A DNA stretch of 46,771 nt from Acanthaster planci (lineage: Eukaryota; Echinodermata; Asteroidea; Valvatida; Acanthasteridae), in NCBI RefSeq assembly GCF_001949145.1, contig NW_019091426.1:795128-841898 (forward strand), written 5' to 3'. Below are positions 15,101 through 24,600 of this stretch, in pieces. The notes beneath the pieces were generated by a model, which was not told where the DNA came from, did no database searches, and saw nothing but the letters and a program-made list of their open reading frames with translations. Every line of letters begins with the position of its first letter. Within the stretch, counting starts at the first letter, position 1. The position numbers and the translations under genes are program-made.

Positions 15101-17227
15101 GTTTTTATCAGCTATTATTAAAAGGTACGGGCACCATTGAAGTAAAACTGTGTGGTGGCCATACTCGTCAAAAATGTTCCAGTGGGCCGAAACAATTTTG
15201 CAATGTGTCAAACTAAAGAAATTGCTCAAGCGGAACCACTGAAGCAAGCATTCTGCCTTCTGTATTTTGCCGTCTTCAAAAGAATGCAGAAATTGGACTG
15301 GAGACTACAAACAAAATGCTAATCTTAAAAATTCAATTTATTTACTCCGAACAAACAAAACAAATACAAAAAAGGGTGTTAACATTAACTCCCTGTAATG
15401 CCGTGTGTGTGTCTGTCACATACTGCAAACATCTGAACTCCAACTTATCAGAGTACAGTATTTTAGGATGTCCCTGGTTTGCGATGTACCTAGCACATGT
15501 GCAGTGAAGTTGAAGCACGAACAACCCTAGTCAACCGTTGTCAGGTCATTACGCCAAAGGGGAGAAAAAGTGGCCGCAGGAAGGCCAAAAATAAAAGTGA
15601 AAATGGTCGTTTACTAGTGATGCACTGTTTCTCCGGCATTTTTCTTATAACTGGTCCTCGTTGTACTGTGCTATTAAAATCGTTTATGGCAACCAACGAC
15701 GTGACCAGCCAACCGAAGTTGGTCGCGAATAGTTGACTTGATAAGTTGATTAGTGTAACCATTGTCAACTAACATGCATTCGATTACAGATAGTCAAACT
15801 ATGCTGAACTATGGTCCTTCATCGAACTTGCCCATTGCTGTATGTACTAGCCGTACCAAAGTGATGTGACTTGGCTGCAGCTCGAAATTACACAAGTCTG
15901 TGACTGTAAGTGCAGCCTCTTCCCATAGAGATGAGTGTTATTTCAAGCCGCAGGCAAGTAAAGTGGACATAGTCTCAGGGTACTGTTATAATGCAAGTAT
16001 TCTATTGGCTCTAAGCATGACCAAGAGAGGGAGCTTTTTACCAGGTACACTGTATAGATGTCCTTTCAGGAAAGTAAGGTTATGCACTTGAAACTGCATA
16101 TTGTGTGCTTGCACATATTTCAATTTACCACAGAGGAAAGGGCACAAAGTGAACAAAGAAAGTTTTCCAGGTCCTCAATAGTCTCTTGTCCTTGGTGGCA
16201 ACTGCCTGTGGTTAGTATGTGGGAGAGTGTCCGGGTAATGTTATACACTATGCTTTCTCCTCTGCCGTATGGAAAAACACGACTATTTACTTATGCATGT
16301 CAGGCATGGAGTTTCAAGGTAATTTTGCAAATCAATACTGTTTTCATGAAGACGTCATGAGAACAGCGCCAATAGCTTAACAGCCAATGTGTACGTTAAT
16401 GTGGGGGGGAGGACTTGTGTACACTGCCCATACTGACAGGGCATTTAAGCACCGTCTGATTCACTGAGTTGACATCTCCACAACTTTTTTAAAAAATGCT
16501 CCACTTAAACGAGGTAGCCGTGGAAATCACTGGAACCAGGTGTGGTGCAAAGCGGCGTATAAGCCGATGGGCGCTTGTAATCAGTAGAGCAGGTACGCGT
16601 ATGTGACAAATCAGGATTAGGATTTCCCTCAGAAGGGGTATGTTGTCGCACAAGGGAGTAAAGGAGTGAGGAAGTGATTGCAGGAGATCTGCCATACTTA
16701 CAAACACAGCAACAAGCCAGCAGCTTGACAGCAGAGCTGGGCGGGCCACAATTGGGATCATCAACAGTGAAAAATGGCTGTAAGATGTAGTTGGCGAATG
16801 TCATGGCCACCACCGCCTGTGCAGTGGGCCGGATGATGACCAGGGTGACCCACAGGAGCAGAAAGGCCGGAAGGTCGCCAAAGGCCGTCAAGATGTAGGC
16901 GTAGTCGCCGCCGGACATGGTAATCATGGTACCCAGCTCGCCATAGCACAGTGCCCCAATCATGGAGAAGACACCACATGCTGCCCAGACCATAAGCGAC
17001 AGCCCCACCGACTTCGTGAAACCCAGGACGATCTGGGGCGAGATGAATATGCCCGAGCCGATGATGATCCCCACGATGATAGTCACGCCGTTGAGCAGGC
17101 TTATCTTGGGCTTGAGGCGGACCAGATTTGAGTCCCCTACTGGCTGGCCATTGGCCGTACCATCCTTGGGGGCCGGGGATGAGGGGGCAAAGTCTGTCTT
17201 TACAGCGTCTCCACCTTCACTGGCCAT
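67..17227 (-). CDS. SLC7A8-like: SLC7 family (LAT1/LAT2-like) amino-acid transporter, N-terminal part, five coding exons
   Basis: This is the light chain of a heteromeric amino-acid exchanger, a 12-TM plasma-membrane protein that in the family pairs with the SLC3A2/4F2hc heavy chain. I joined five exons with consistent GT-AG sites and phases: 17227-16702, 2104-1979, 1498-1399, 394-350 and 190-67, giving about 307 residues. The start is the ATG at 17227. Visible landmarks are a hydrophilic N-terminus (1-40), the TM1 substrate-loop motif GSGIF (57-61), SGGDYAY (105-111), Cys160 at the site of the family cysteine that bridges to the heavy chain, [10 protein letters not shown] (185-194), the TM6 gate motif [10 protein letters not shown] (244-253, Phe246) and NPYKNLPRAI (264-273). 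The last motif and [10 protein letters not shown] resemble LAT2 more than y+LAT proteins. TM7 is followed by a donor, and the remaining exons lie beyond the left edge. The exact paralogue (SLC7A5 or SLC7A8) needs a tree. Confidence 0.93.
350..394 (-). CDS. SLC7A8-like: SLC7 transporter coding exon 4 (45-base exon)
   Basis: This very short exon lies between CTCCTCAG (AG at 396-395) and a GTAAGT donor (349-344), and is phase 2 at both ends. It encodes [14 protein letters not shown], the highly conserved intracellular loop after TM6. It is far too short for an ORF search and was found only from family identity and the matching splice phases. Confidence 0.92.
   Translation of the reverse strand, partial: ELSEFCDRGVGQSI
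1399..1498 (-). CDS. SLC7A8-like: SLC7 transporter coding exon 3
   Basis: A 100-base exon follows a TTTCCCAG acceptor (AG at 1500-1499) and ends at a GTGAGA donor (1398-1393). It enters in phase 1 and leaves in phase 2. It encodes residues 218-250 and two bases of Trp251: the extracellular ENLENAFEG loop typical of LATs, then TM6 with the unwound gate GLFAYGGW. The donor splits the Trp codon, as the next exon confirms. Confidence 0.92.
1979..2104 (-). CDS. SLC7A8-like: SLC7 transporter coding exon 2
   Basis: A 126-base exon lies between a TTTTAG acceptor (AG at 2106-2105) and a GTAAGT donor (1978-1973). It is phase 1 at both ends. Joining it to exon 1 restores Leu176 and gives the continuous family signature ACCCVLVLTFVNC, which shows that no exon is missing across the 14.6 kb intron. 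It encodes the rest of TM4, the loop [10 protein letters not shown] and a very hydrophobic TM5 (residues 195-215, with five consecutive Ile). Confidence 0.93.
4429..4436. promoter_or_regulatory. CRE palindrome TGACGTCA
   Basis: This is a perfect 8-base CREB/ATF site at the left edge of a CpG-richer stretch (about 4400-5110) in SLC7 intron 1. Further full copies occur at 7057-7064 and 11116-11123. The match is exact; occupancy is unknown. Confidence 0.35.
6171..6352. mobile_element. hAT-like MITE, 182 bases
   Basis: The ends are inverted: the left end reads CAGTGGTGTAGCTA and the right end, reversed, reads CAGTGGCGTAGCCA (two mismatches in 14). It is flanked by an imperfect 8-base duplication, GTTATACG and GTTACACA, the length typical of hAT elements. 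The interior is G-rich on the plus strand with runs of G, and no transposase is encoded. It is a non-autonomous relic in SLC7 intron 1. Confidence 0.6.
7057..7064. promoter_or_regulatory. CRE palindrome TGACGTCA
   Basis: Second exact CREB/ATF palindrome in SLC7 intron 1, 320 bases from the long inverted repeat. Function is not known. Confidence 0.3.
7385..7508. repeat. Perfect 35-base inverted repeat with an internal third copy
   Basis: Arms 7385-7419 and 7474-7508 are exact reverse complements, so the strand can fold into a 35-bp stem. A third, direct partial copy (about 7427-7455, one mismatch over its shared part) lies in the loop, so the right arm could pair with either left copy. The core TGTGGCACGGACTATCACTC resembles the LINE tail at about 26765-26790 (encoding CGxDYHSR). 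The repeat is therefore probably made of LINE fragments. Confidence 0.85.
7925..8097. mobile_element. MITE-like element with CAGGGGTGAGATT ends
   Basis: The left end, CAGGGGTGAGATT, is mirrored by AATCCCACCCCTG at the right end (12 of 13 bases pair). The interior is A-rich and contains repeated AGCTGAAAT-type words. No coding capacity and no convincing target duplication are visible (flanks GACTT and CACTT). A short similar stretch, GGTGAGATTTGCC, occurs near 42136, which fits a dispersed family. Confidence 0.5.
8815..8823 (+). promoter_or_regulatory. Amino-acid response element match TGATGCAAT
   Basis: This is an exact match to the CHOP-type C/EBP-ATF (ATF4) response element. In vertebrates ATF4 induces several amino-acid transporter genes, so a site in intron 1 of an SLC7 gene makes sense. 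A 9-base match is expected by chance about once per 130 kb on two strands, so it is suggestive only. Confidence 0.3.
9895..9941. repeat. Short inverted repeat (15-base arms)
   Basis: Arms 9895-9909 and 9927-9941 pair at 14 of 15 positions around a 17-base loop. It is AT-rich and could be a relic of a small palindromic element. No other feature is nearby. Confidence 0.4.
11116..11123. promoter_or_regulatory. CRE palindrome TGACGTCA
   Basis: Third exact CREB/ATF palindrome in the same intron. Function is not known. Confidence 0.3.
14440..14610 (-). mobile_element. tRNA-derived SINE fragment
   Basis: On the minus strand an A-box-like TGGTTGCTAGAG (14606-14595) is followed by a B-box GTTCGAATCC (14566-14557) at tRNA-like spacing. 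The stretch between reads like an anticodon and variable region. The sequence beyond the B-box does not continue as a tRNA 3' arm but as a longer body with short direct words, as in SINEs. The 3' limit is a guess. It lies in SLC7 intron 1 in the same orientation as the gene. Confidence 0.5.
16702..17227 (-). CDS. SLC7A8-like: SLC7 transporter coding exon 1
   Basis: This exon encodes residues 1-175 plus the first base of codon 176: the N-terminal tail, TM1 to TM3 and part of TM4. It ends at a GTAAGT donor (16701-16696, minus strand) in phase 1. The upstream in-frame TTG at 17233 could extend the reading frame by two residues, but ATG at 17227 is the natural start. Past the donor the frame stays open into the intron to 16505, and that extension has no transporter similarity. 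The tail at residues 14-31 is rich in Ala, Pro, Gly and Ser and is likely disordered cytosolic sequence. Confidence 0.93.
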
Positions 17228-17896
17228 TTTCAATCAGGATGTGGTTTCAAATATACACTGTCAATTAGCATGAAGAGGACACTGTACTTGTGGTTCTCTT
17301 CTTTCTGTTGTCCTGTGCATAAATTTGAACCAATATCAGTTTAAATGTACAGGTAAGAAAATCAACTTTGCATACATGTACAGTGAAAAGAAACAAAACG
17401 GTGTTTTCAAAACAGACCTAACACTTTACATTCCAGCACTACTTTTGAACAATGACTAAATATTATACAACGGCTCCATAGAATACTGAAAACTGAAGCA
17501 GGCTTATCATTAAACTACAAAACCAACCAACAATTTGTGGAAAATAAATATTAAGACTCAATATGAAATGTTCTGAAATAATGTTGCATCCCAACTCCAC
17601 TTCAGCAGCTGTGTACAAAGTCTACGGGGAGTGAAGAAAATTGTCTCTCCTAACACTAACAATCGCGAGCATCCATTCGCCAAACATTACGCAACATTGT
17701 TGTTATGAATTATTTTGTTCCCTCTGTTAAATCTTCTGAGCAGGAGCATATGAAATGTGAAAAGGCTTATTATTGTGATTATGGAACTCTTACTTTAGTC
17801 CGATTCCCACCTTGTGAACATGAAGTCACAATGACTGTGTTGGCGCAGAACCAGACTAAGATATGCCAAGTTTGTGTAGAGATCAGTGAAATCGGG

Positions 17897-18013
17897 AAGA
17901 ATTCCATATACGAAGTTCACTGTAATGTTGCATAATTACTACAAAAGTATCCTTACTTTAATCTTTACTTTGAAAATTTCTCCTAAAAAGTGAACTTCGT
18001 ATATGGAATTCTT
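17897..18013. repeat. 25-base perfect inverted repeat
   Basis: Arms 17897-17921 and 17989-18013 are exact reverse complements containing GAATTCCATATACGAAG, with a 67-base AT-rich loop. The pairing extends about three more bases with one mismatch. The word GTGAAATC also recurs directly on both outer sides. It could be a foldback relic or a hairpin RNA source. A 76-residue frame that runs into the left arm (17705-17935) resembles nothing I know. Confidence 0.75.
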
Positions 18014-18684
18014 TCCGTGAAATCTTTAGGTCCAAAAAATGAAAAATTACTGTGAAATGTACCCAGCAAAATATTGTTTAGTTAGAATTTGCCGGCGATG
18101 GCTGAAATATCCACTGCCTAACTTTACAGAGTCCTAAGCTCAGCTTAAGCTACATAATCAGCTTATCGTCACTGTGATCATTGAACATTTACATGATTTA
18201 GCTATTCAGTTTTCGTTCAAAGGACAATTCGTCAGCTGCTCAGGATGGCCTTTGTGCTTGCTGCTGATGCAGGAATGCATAGGCATGGTAGGCCAATTAA
18301 ACACCTTTTTTATGTGATGTGCTGGTCCATCATGCACGAAGCTAGTGTACAATGGGTGTGAGTCTCGCCTAAAAGGTCCTTCCTGAAAAATTGCATTAAA
18401 AGGTCCTTATTGACAAGATTGAAAAATACTAAGCCCACTTTAAAGATGAAATCGGGCAGGAAAATTTGTTGAAATTTAATATTATTTGCCTCAGCAAACT
18501 ACTTTAATAAATAAAGGTAAAACAAATGCAAGCTAGTCTGTTTCAAGACATTTCCTTAATGCTCAGAGTAAGGCCCTAAAGTAAGAGTATTTTCAAAAAT
18601 TTGGTCTTTGCTGTAGTGACCTTTTACTAGTTTTAGCATGTAAAATACACACGTGTTCGACAAAGCCGCGCCCAAAATGATACT

Positions 18685-18745
18685 TTGTATACTACTATAC
18701 TACTAGTAGTACTACTATTACTACTTATATTACTATTAGGCCTAC
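18685..18745. repeat. TACTA/AGTAGT palindromic low-complexity tract
   Basis: Repeated ACTACTA and TAGTAGT words form an AT-rich self-complementary tract. The same kind of sequence recurs near 30012-30275. Confidence 0.5.
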
Positions 18746-18911
18746 TAAAATTTAAAAAAAATTGTGACGACAAGGCACCGTGTACGCACACGTGTACGTA
18801 CAAGCACCACCTTCGAATCGAAACAAAAAGTCGTTCAGATCGCCCTCCAACTTGAAACAAACGGGGTTATTCAGTCTAATGCTGCAAAACTTTGTATTTC
18901 TGACTTCTTAC

Positions 18912-19070
18912 CTAGAATTTTCCAAAGATCTTCAAGACTCCGTGGAGAACAGCGGAATAATTTGCATCCAGATTTTCGGCTTCACATACAACACAAATCA
19001 GACCTCGTGTGTAAGAATGCCGGCAAAGCGCGCGTTTTGACCCATACCCGTAAACTCGCCTTAAGCTTTC
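18912..19070 (-). promoter_or_regulatory. Candidate 5' untranslated exon of the SLC7 gene
   Basis: On the minus strand a CTAG|GTAAGAAG donor sits at 18911. About 190 bases upstream is a TTATTTATAG box (about 19099-19108), and the segment between holds a cluster of CpGs. A possible partner acceptor, GCTAATTGACAG, lies about 30 bases upstream of the SLC7 ATG at 17227. Together these could be the promoter and a non-coding first exon. The right boundary is a guess, and the 93-residue frame overlapping it (19193-18912) resembles nothing I know. Transcript data would decide. Confidence 0.3.
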
Positions 19071-21608
19071 CTGCTCATATTTGTTTGGGCTGGTACCACT
19101 ATAAATAAGGGGCCACAATAAACAGGGGGTTGCATTATTTAATAACATTTGCATTTTATTTGTTGACAATGACATGATAGAATTCATAAACAAAGAGGCT
19201 GTAATACATGTACATCAACAAAACTTTATCAACAACTTTACAATCAAGTATTTGTATTTTCATGAGTCATAAGTTCCTCATTTTAATTTGCAACGTTACT
19301 GTACACCCCTGATAAAATGTCGTTTGTCCCTCGTGATCACTCAGACGGTTGCATCACCACACAAGAATACAACGTATCCAACGCTGATCAAGACCTGGCG
19401 CGGCTTCTGGTAGTGGAACCATGTGGTGGGAAATTTCCACTATAAAAATTGTGTTTACAAAATTCCTGCCCCACTTTTCCATTCATAAAAAACAAGAGTC
19501 AGCGTGCATTTTAATTTGAGAAGTTTGAGAATACCACAAGGACAATCCATGGTTTAACCAAGTAAAAGTGAAGTCATGGTGACGTGTTGGTTTCTTAATG
19601 CATGGTGGAATAAAACACAGACAGCTGCTAAATTTAAACCCGTTTCAATTTCAGATGTAGGAAATGATTGATACTTCAATTCGGAGCTCGCATTGATAAC
19701 AATAAAAAAATGTCAGCAGTCTAAATGCGTACCTCACCCAAGCATACACATTTTGAAGTCATTATACAAATATGGGGGCAGGTTTTCTATTTTGTTTTTT
19801 ATTATTCACCTTATTTATTTGCCGAATTAGTTTCTTAGCCATGCATTGCACTTTGTTTTATTTTCTTGATTCCTGTGCATGAGAATCTAACAATGAACTC
19901 GTGTTAATCCAGGGCATGAGTTGCCCAAACAATCGAATACTACAGCGGTTAATAATATCCATTTCAATAAGTAAGCTACATCTGTGTGCTGGCTCGTCAG
20001 CTCTCTCAGGCTTTACATACTCTAAAAAGAGGGCGCTGTTCTGTTTTGTTGGGGGTGTCTAATTTTTTTTGGGGGGGTGGTATAAATCGTCATAATTATG
20101 GCGAAGAATGGGAGGTAGTCCTTCCGGTGGGTATAGGTGAACTCTTTATCTGACATTAATGCAAGACTGTCCATAGGTTTTGTTCTCCTTACCAGGACGC
20201 CAGAGATGCTTTGACGGCACACTTCTGATCGAATGCGAAAATGCTCAGATTTGTTATGGAGCAGGCTCGGTAAAAGCTATAACGAGTTTGACCGGGAATT
20301 CAACTCCATCTCAAAACTTACACAAGTAATGAACACGACCCCATTGACAAACGAGGTTAAGTTCCTTTGTATGAGTTGAGATTATCAGTAGTTGTCATTA
20401 AGTCGTCAGCATTTTTCGTTATTAAAAATCAGAAATAAGCAGACACCATAAAATCCACAAGTCAAACGTTATTTCAAATAACTGTACAGTTTGATTAAAT
20501 AAAGCCTTTTATTCCGCACAGGTAAACAATTTCACTCAAAAGAAACACCTTTTTATGTTATTCCAGCGTCTTAGTGGCTTGGTACACACATGAAAGAACG
20601 GATGAAAGTGGTAAAAGTAATACTGGAAGATGCGATGATAGCATAATGACGGTGACATGTGCAATTACACGAGGTCAACTTCTCCCACGGGCCCCGAGTG
20701 CTTAGTTTGGAGGAGGGCATGGGCGGGGATATGTCCCCTTTTTGACGGCGGGATTACCAATTATTGTCTCCCCGGGCCTTGCTAAGCAGACTAGAATTAC
20801 GCTCACAAGTAGCAAAATATAGCCAACTGAATGCCAGAACATTTTCGAGATCTAATCGGCTGGAGTTGAAAACTGAAATTTTTCAACTTCTGCGAATGGT
20901 GGAATGAATCATATCAGAAACAGATGTCCTAAGAAAAGTGATCTGTTTGACCTGATGATAATGGACTTCTTTCCCCGGGCCTGATTTTTTCCCCGTTAAT
21001 TCAATGTTGGCCACTCGAGAATGCGCACTAGAACAAACGAGTCCAAATTTAAAGGGAGTCTTTAAGTCAACCTGTTTGAAACAAGGCTATAACTGAATCT
21101 CTATCTAATCTCTATTTTTCTCGAAAGACCACCAAATTATTAAAATAAGGCTTAATTTACAGCAGCAAGGCACTTGTTCATTTTATGCATATTTTCTCGA
21201 AATGTCAACCACAATTCCCTTGCTATACTACTTGTTTGTCGGGTATCAAGCCTTCAACATCACATTAACATTAGGTCTTGTGCAAAATAGGCTGCAACGA
21301 GTTATGCAAAACTGGGCCGAGTCCGGAAATTATCAACTGCAGCTGGCAGAAACACACGTGTCTATGGAAAGGGGATGCCTCCGAGCACGCATGCGTATTA
21401 TTTACCGTTCCTAGCCGTTTTTCATACCCAAAAAGGTGAGAGACGATATTGTGTTTGAAGCCTCTATACACGTTGGTCGTGAACACTGCGCCTAGGTAAT
21501 GCGAATGATGCTGTTAACCAGTGCAAAGTGAGGCTTGTCTCAAAACTTTGTTTCATGCATTGCTATTCGCGTTGATTCATGGGTATTTACTCCGTGGTAT
21601 ACATTTTG

Positions 21609-21661
21609 TTACTGTGGGCGGTCTTTTCGGCAGTAGTATACTCCATCGCCGCCGAAGTATC
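21609..21661 (-). CDS. LIM protein terminal exon
   Basis: After a TTTTCAG acceptor (AG at 21663-21662) the frame reads GYFGGDGVYYCRKDRPQ and stops with TAA (21611-21609). It supplies the last two zinc ligands, Cys132 and Asp135, at the correct spacing, which confirms the join. The exon carries only 16 full codons plus the stop. Confidence 0.88.
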
Positions 21662-24600
21662 CTGAAAATTACAAAGAAAGAATCATCTGTCAGTTCCAAC
21701 ATAAGGGCAAATTTATTCAAGCAATTTACACAACGAGAAGGTCTCTTGCCCAAATAAAATGGGTGATAATAAGAATGTTTATTAGAATTATTAAGTGGGC
21801 TGAGTAACTCCTAACGCTAAAAATAATATTGGTTTATATCCTACAACATAAGCTGGAAACTTTGTATTTTAATTAAAAATCGTAATTGAATGCCAAAAAT
21901 AGAATATACATGTACATTGAAAAGGCCATGGTAAAGTTTTCATTAAATATGTATTTTAGAACATTTTAGTGACGTTAAGTTTTATCAAATATTCTTTACC
22001 TTGTCCTCTAAGGTTGTCTCCACAGACAGAGCATTTGAAGCAGTCAAAGTGTACACCTCGTCCCTGGACTTTGGCAAATTTACCCCTGAAACGGTACCAG
22101 TAAAATACCACGAGTAAAAACAATGCCAGAGACGGGCAAAATGCGATTTCAGATAACACTTGAAAGAGAATTCTATTATGGTTATAGAATATGACAGAAT
22201 TTGTCAGCGAATAGCGGCATTTTCAAATTTGGGACAAGGGTGAGGCTGTTTTTGACTAGGCAGTTTTGTCTATTCACCTTTAATATATACTTTTTGGAAT
22301 CACCTTCATCTTTTTTAAAATTTGATTATTTACTAAATAAAAAATTACAATGAAATGCAAAAATTCACAAAGCAAATGAATACCGCAACCAGAATCCCTT
22401 TTCTGAAATAAATGTATATAATTTAAAAAAAAGAGCAAGTTTTCTGGGTCATACTTGAGTTTTTCACCACAGATGGCACACATTCTGGCGTCGTATGACT
22501 GCAGGGGTTTGGGTGCCTCTGGGGCTTTCTTCTTAAAGACGGTTTCTCTACCTGTCTTTTCACCGCTGAAAATAGAGGGCGCTGGGGAAATGGAGAGTAC
22601 GTGTAGATTATACCGAAGACGACAACTATTGGTTGGAAGAAACATCACTGGCGAATGGGAGTTTAATGATTTGATTCATGAGTGTCAACAAGTAATACAG
22701 AAACAATGGTGAAAGGTAACCAGTGATGTTTTTGTGCAGAGGGGCGCACACAAAGTGGTACATTTATTGTGTAAGTGTATAGACGAATGTATACCTGGAT
22801 TCTCGCGGATAATCTTCAAAAATGTTAAATACACTGCTCTTTAAATTTGGTATAAAAGAACTGCACTTGTCTATCGAGGGAGTCAATAAAATGTATCAGT
22901 GCTGTTCATTTGAAAACACATTTGATCTTGACAATACAACTTTGTCATGTATGCTCAATTTGCTTGAGTTCAAAAGCAGTTGTGCGTAGGCCTATATTCA
23001 CACCTCGGTCGACGATCGAAATTCTTGGCCGACAAGAATATAACACCAAATCAGGGCTCTGAAATATGTGATTGCCGAGCTTTCGGTAACTGAGTACCTT
23101 CTTCAGGGCAAGCAGATTCTTGTCGATATTCTGATCACGGTGCTAGGCAGCCCTTCCATATTTTTTTCGAAGTTCTTGGCCAGATGTCTTGTGCAGTCTA
23201 CAATATGAGCAAACTATAGCTACAAAGCCTCTTCTCTGGGATGTTTTCGAGAGGGGGATTTAAACAGTTCTGTTATCAGAGACTGAACCCGGAGAATCTT
23301 TTATTATCTGCAAATCCGGGGGGTGATTTTATTTACCTTCCCCCGACTCCAGTTTCTTGAAGGATTCGGAGACGGTAAATCGGTTGGAGACGAGCCCTTC
23401 TCCCGTCTCGGCAATCTCCTGCTGATCCATGACCGGCCTCTCAATGGGAGGCAGGTCTTCGTCATCATCACCCTGACGACGAACACAAAAACAAATAATG
23501 ACTTTTTGCATCGGTTTGACAAAAGAGATACGCGAGCTCTCTTTCGATCAATACTCGGGTTACATCGTTGAAAATCTGGCTTTATCTGTCTCGAGATGAT
23601 GACAGAGTACCAAAGATTGATAGCCCATGATACACTGAAAAACCAAACATCCATCGCAGATATACACATGTGAGTCACCATACTCCTGTACCATATCTCG
23701 AAACTTGGATGTCGTCTCTGTAGAATGGTAGTGGGCAGAGAATCTTGGTCCCGCGCAAATTCGCAACCACCTTTGGGAAGTGGTCTAAAATATGCAAGGT
23801 TGACAACATCTTAAATCTAATGCCACCGCCTTATAAGTTTGCATTGTAAAATGAACGATTTACAATTTTGATAAGATTTTTCAGTAATGTTGACATTACA
23901 TATTTTTCCTGTTTCTGATATGACTTTGAAAAGAACTAGGCCGGTAGCTTTGATAAACAAAGAACAAAAACAATGTAAACAGAAGAACCTTATGAATTCA
24001 TGTGAGTATATAAAACCCCCCGAGCCAAGTCGACCAACATAAAACCCATTCCATTTATTTGGACGGCGTTACTCACATAGGAGTGGTACCCCCGGTCCAA
24101 CATACTTGACATTCCAGTCACGTATTAGCATACCCTTGGATGTCAAGGCTTTAAATAACATAGTTTACAAAGTACACCAGGAATATGTCCTACATCACAA
24201 TATCAGCACAACAGCATGCGACATAATATACCAACAATATTCGATTTAAACAAACGATCATGCAGGAACTGGTATTTTTGTATAACAGCTAAGGTAAAAG
24301 TGGATTTCCTTTCATACCCGGCGGAAGACGCGAAATATTACTTTACTCCGGTGCGTCATCTTGGTTACAGTGTCATTAAAGGAGCGTCATCATAAGAGAC
24401 AATTACATGTATTTAGTGTTTTTTTTTTTTAAGTGTCCGTCATATCTGGTATCAAAATGCACTGGGTGGTTACTGCTGAAGCATTCATAAATTTGCAAAC
24501 TATGTTAATCATTGTTTTTCCGGGGAAAAGTAGAGTAAATTCTCCACTTGTTAGAACAGGTAAATCTTTTAAATTCACCATTATTCTTTTCATTTTATGT

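Larger units (their letters stand above)
2105..16701 (-). other. Intron 1 of the SLC7 gene (14.6 kb)
   Basis: This span lies between coding exons 1 and 2. It is mostly AT-rich sequence without coding exons. It holds two MITE-like elements (6171-6352, 7925-8097), a long inverted repeat (7385-7508), a minus-strand SINE (about 14440-14610), a short hairpin (9895-9941), a CpG-richer stretch at about 4400-5110, and several CRE or AARE-like sites. The reading frames of 60-124 codons inside it show no family similarity. Confidence 0.85.
17228..21608. other. Intergenic region between the SLC7 and LIM genes
   Basis: Apart from the candidate 5' exon near 19 kb, the inverted repeat at 17897-18013 and a TACTA-type repeat at about 18685-18745, I see no gene here. 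It should contain the LIM gene's 3' untranslated region just below 21609. The first minus-strand AATAAA-type signal I noticed reads as TTTTATTCC at about 20507, which may be too distant. Confidence 0.5.

Noticed and set aside
16505-16701. Continuation of the SLC7 exon 1 frame past the donor
   Set aside because: The residues after CCCV lose transporter similarity, and splicing to exon 2 restores it exactly.
23080-23125. Hammerhead-ribozyme-like CTGAAGA ... GAAA core on the minus strand
   Set aside because: Stem II begins with an A-C mismatch and I could not find pairing arms for stems I and III or a cleavage site. It is more likely a retroelement-tail motif.
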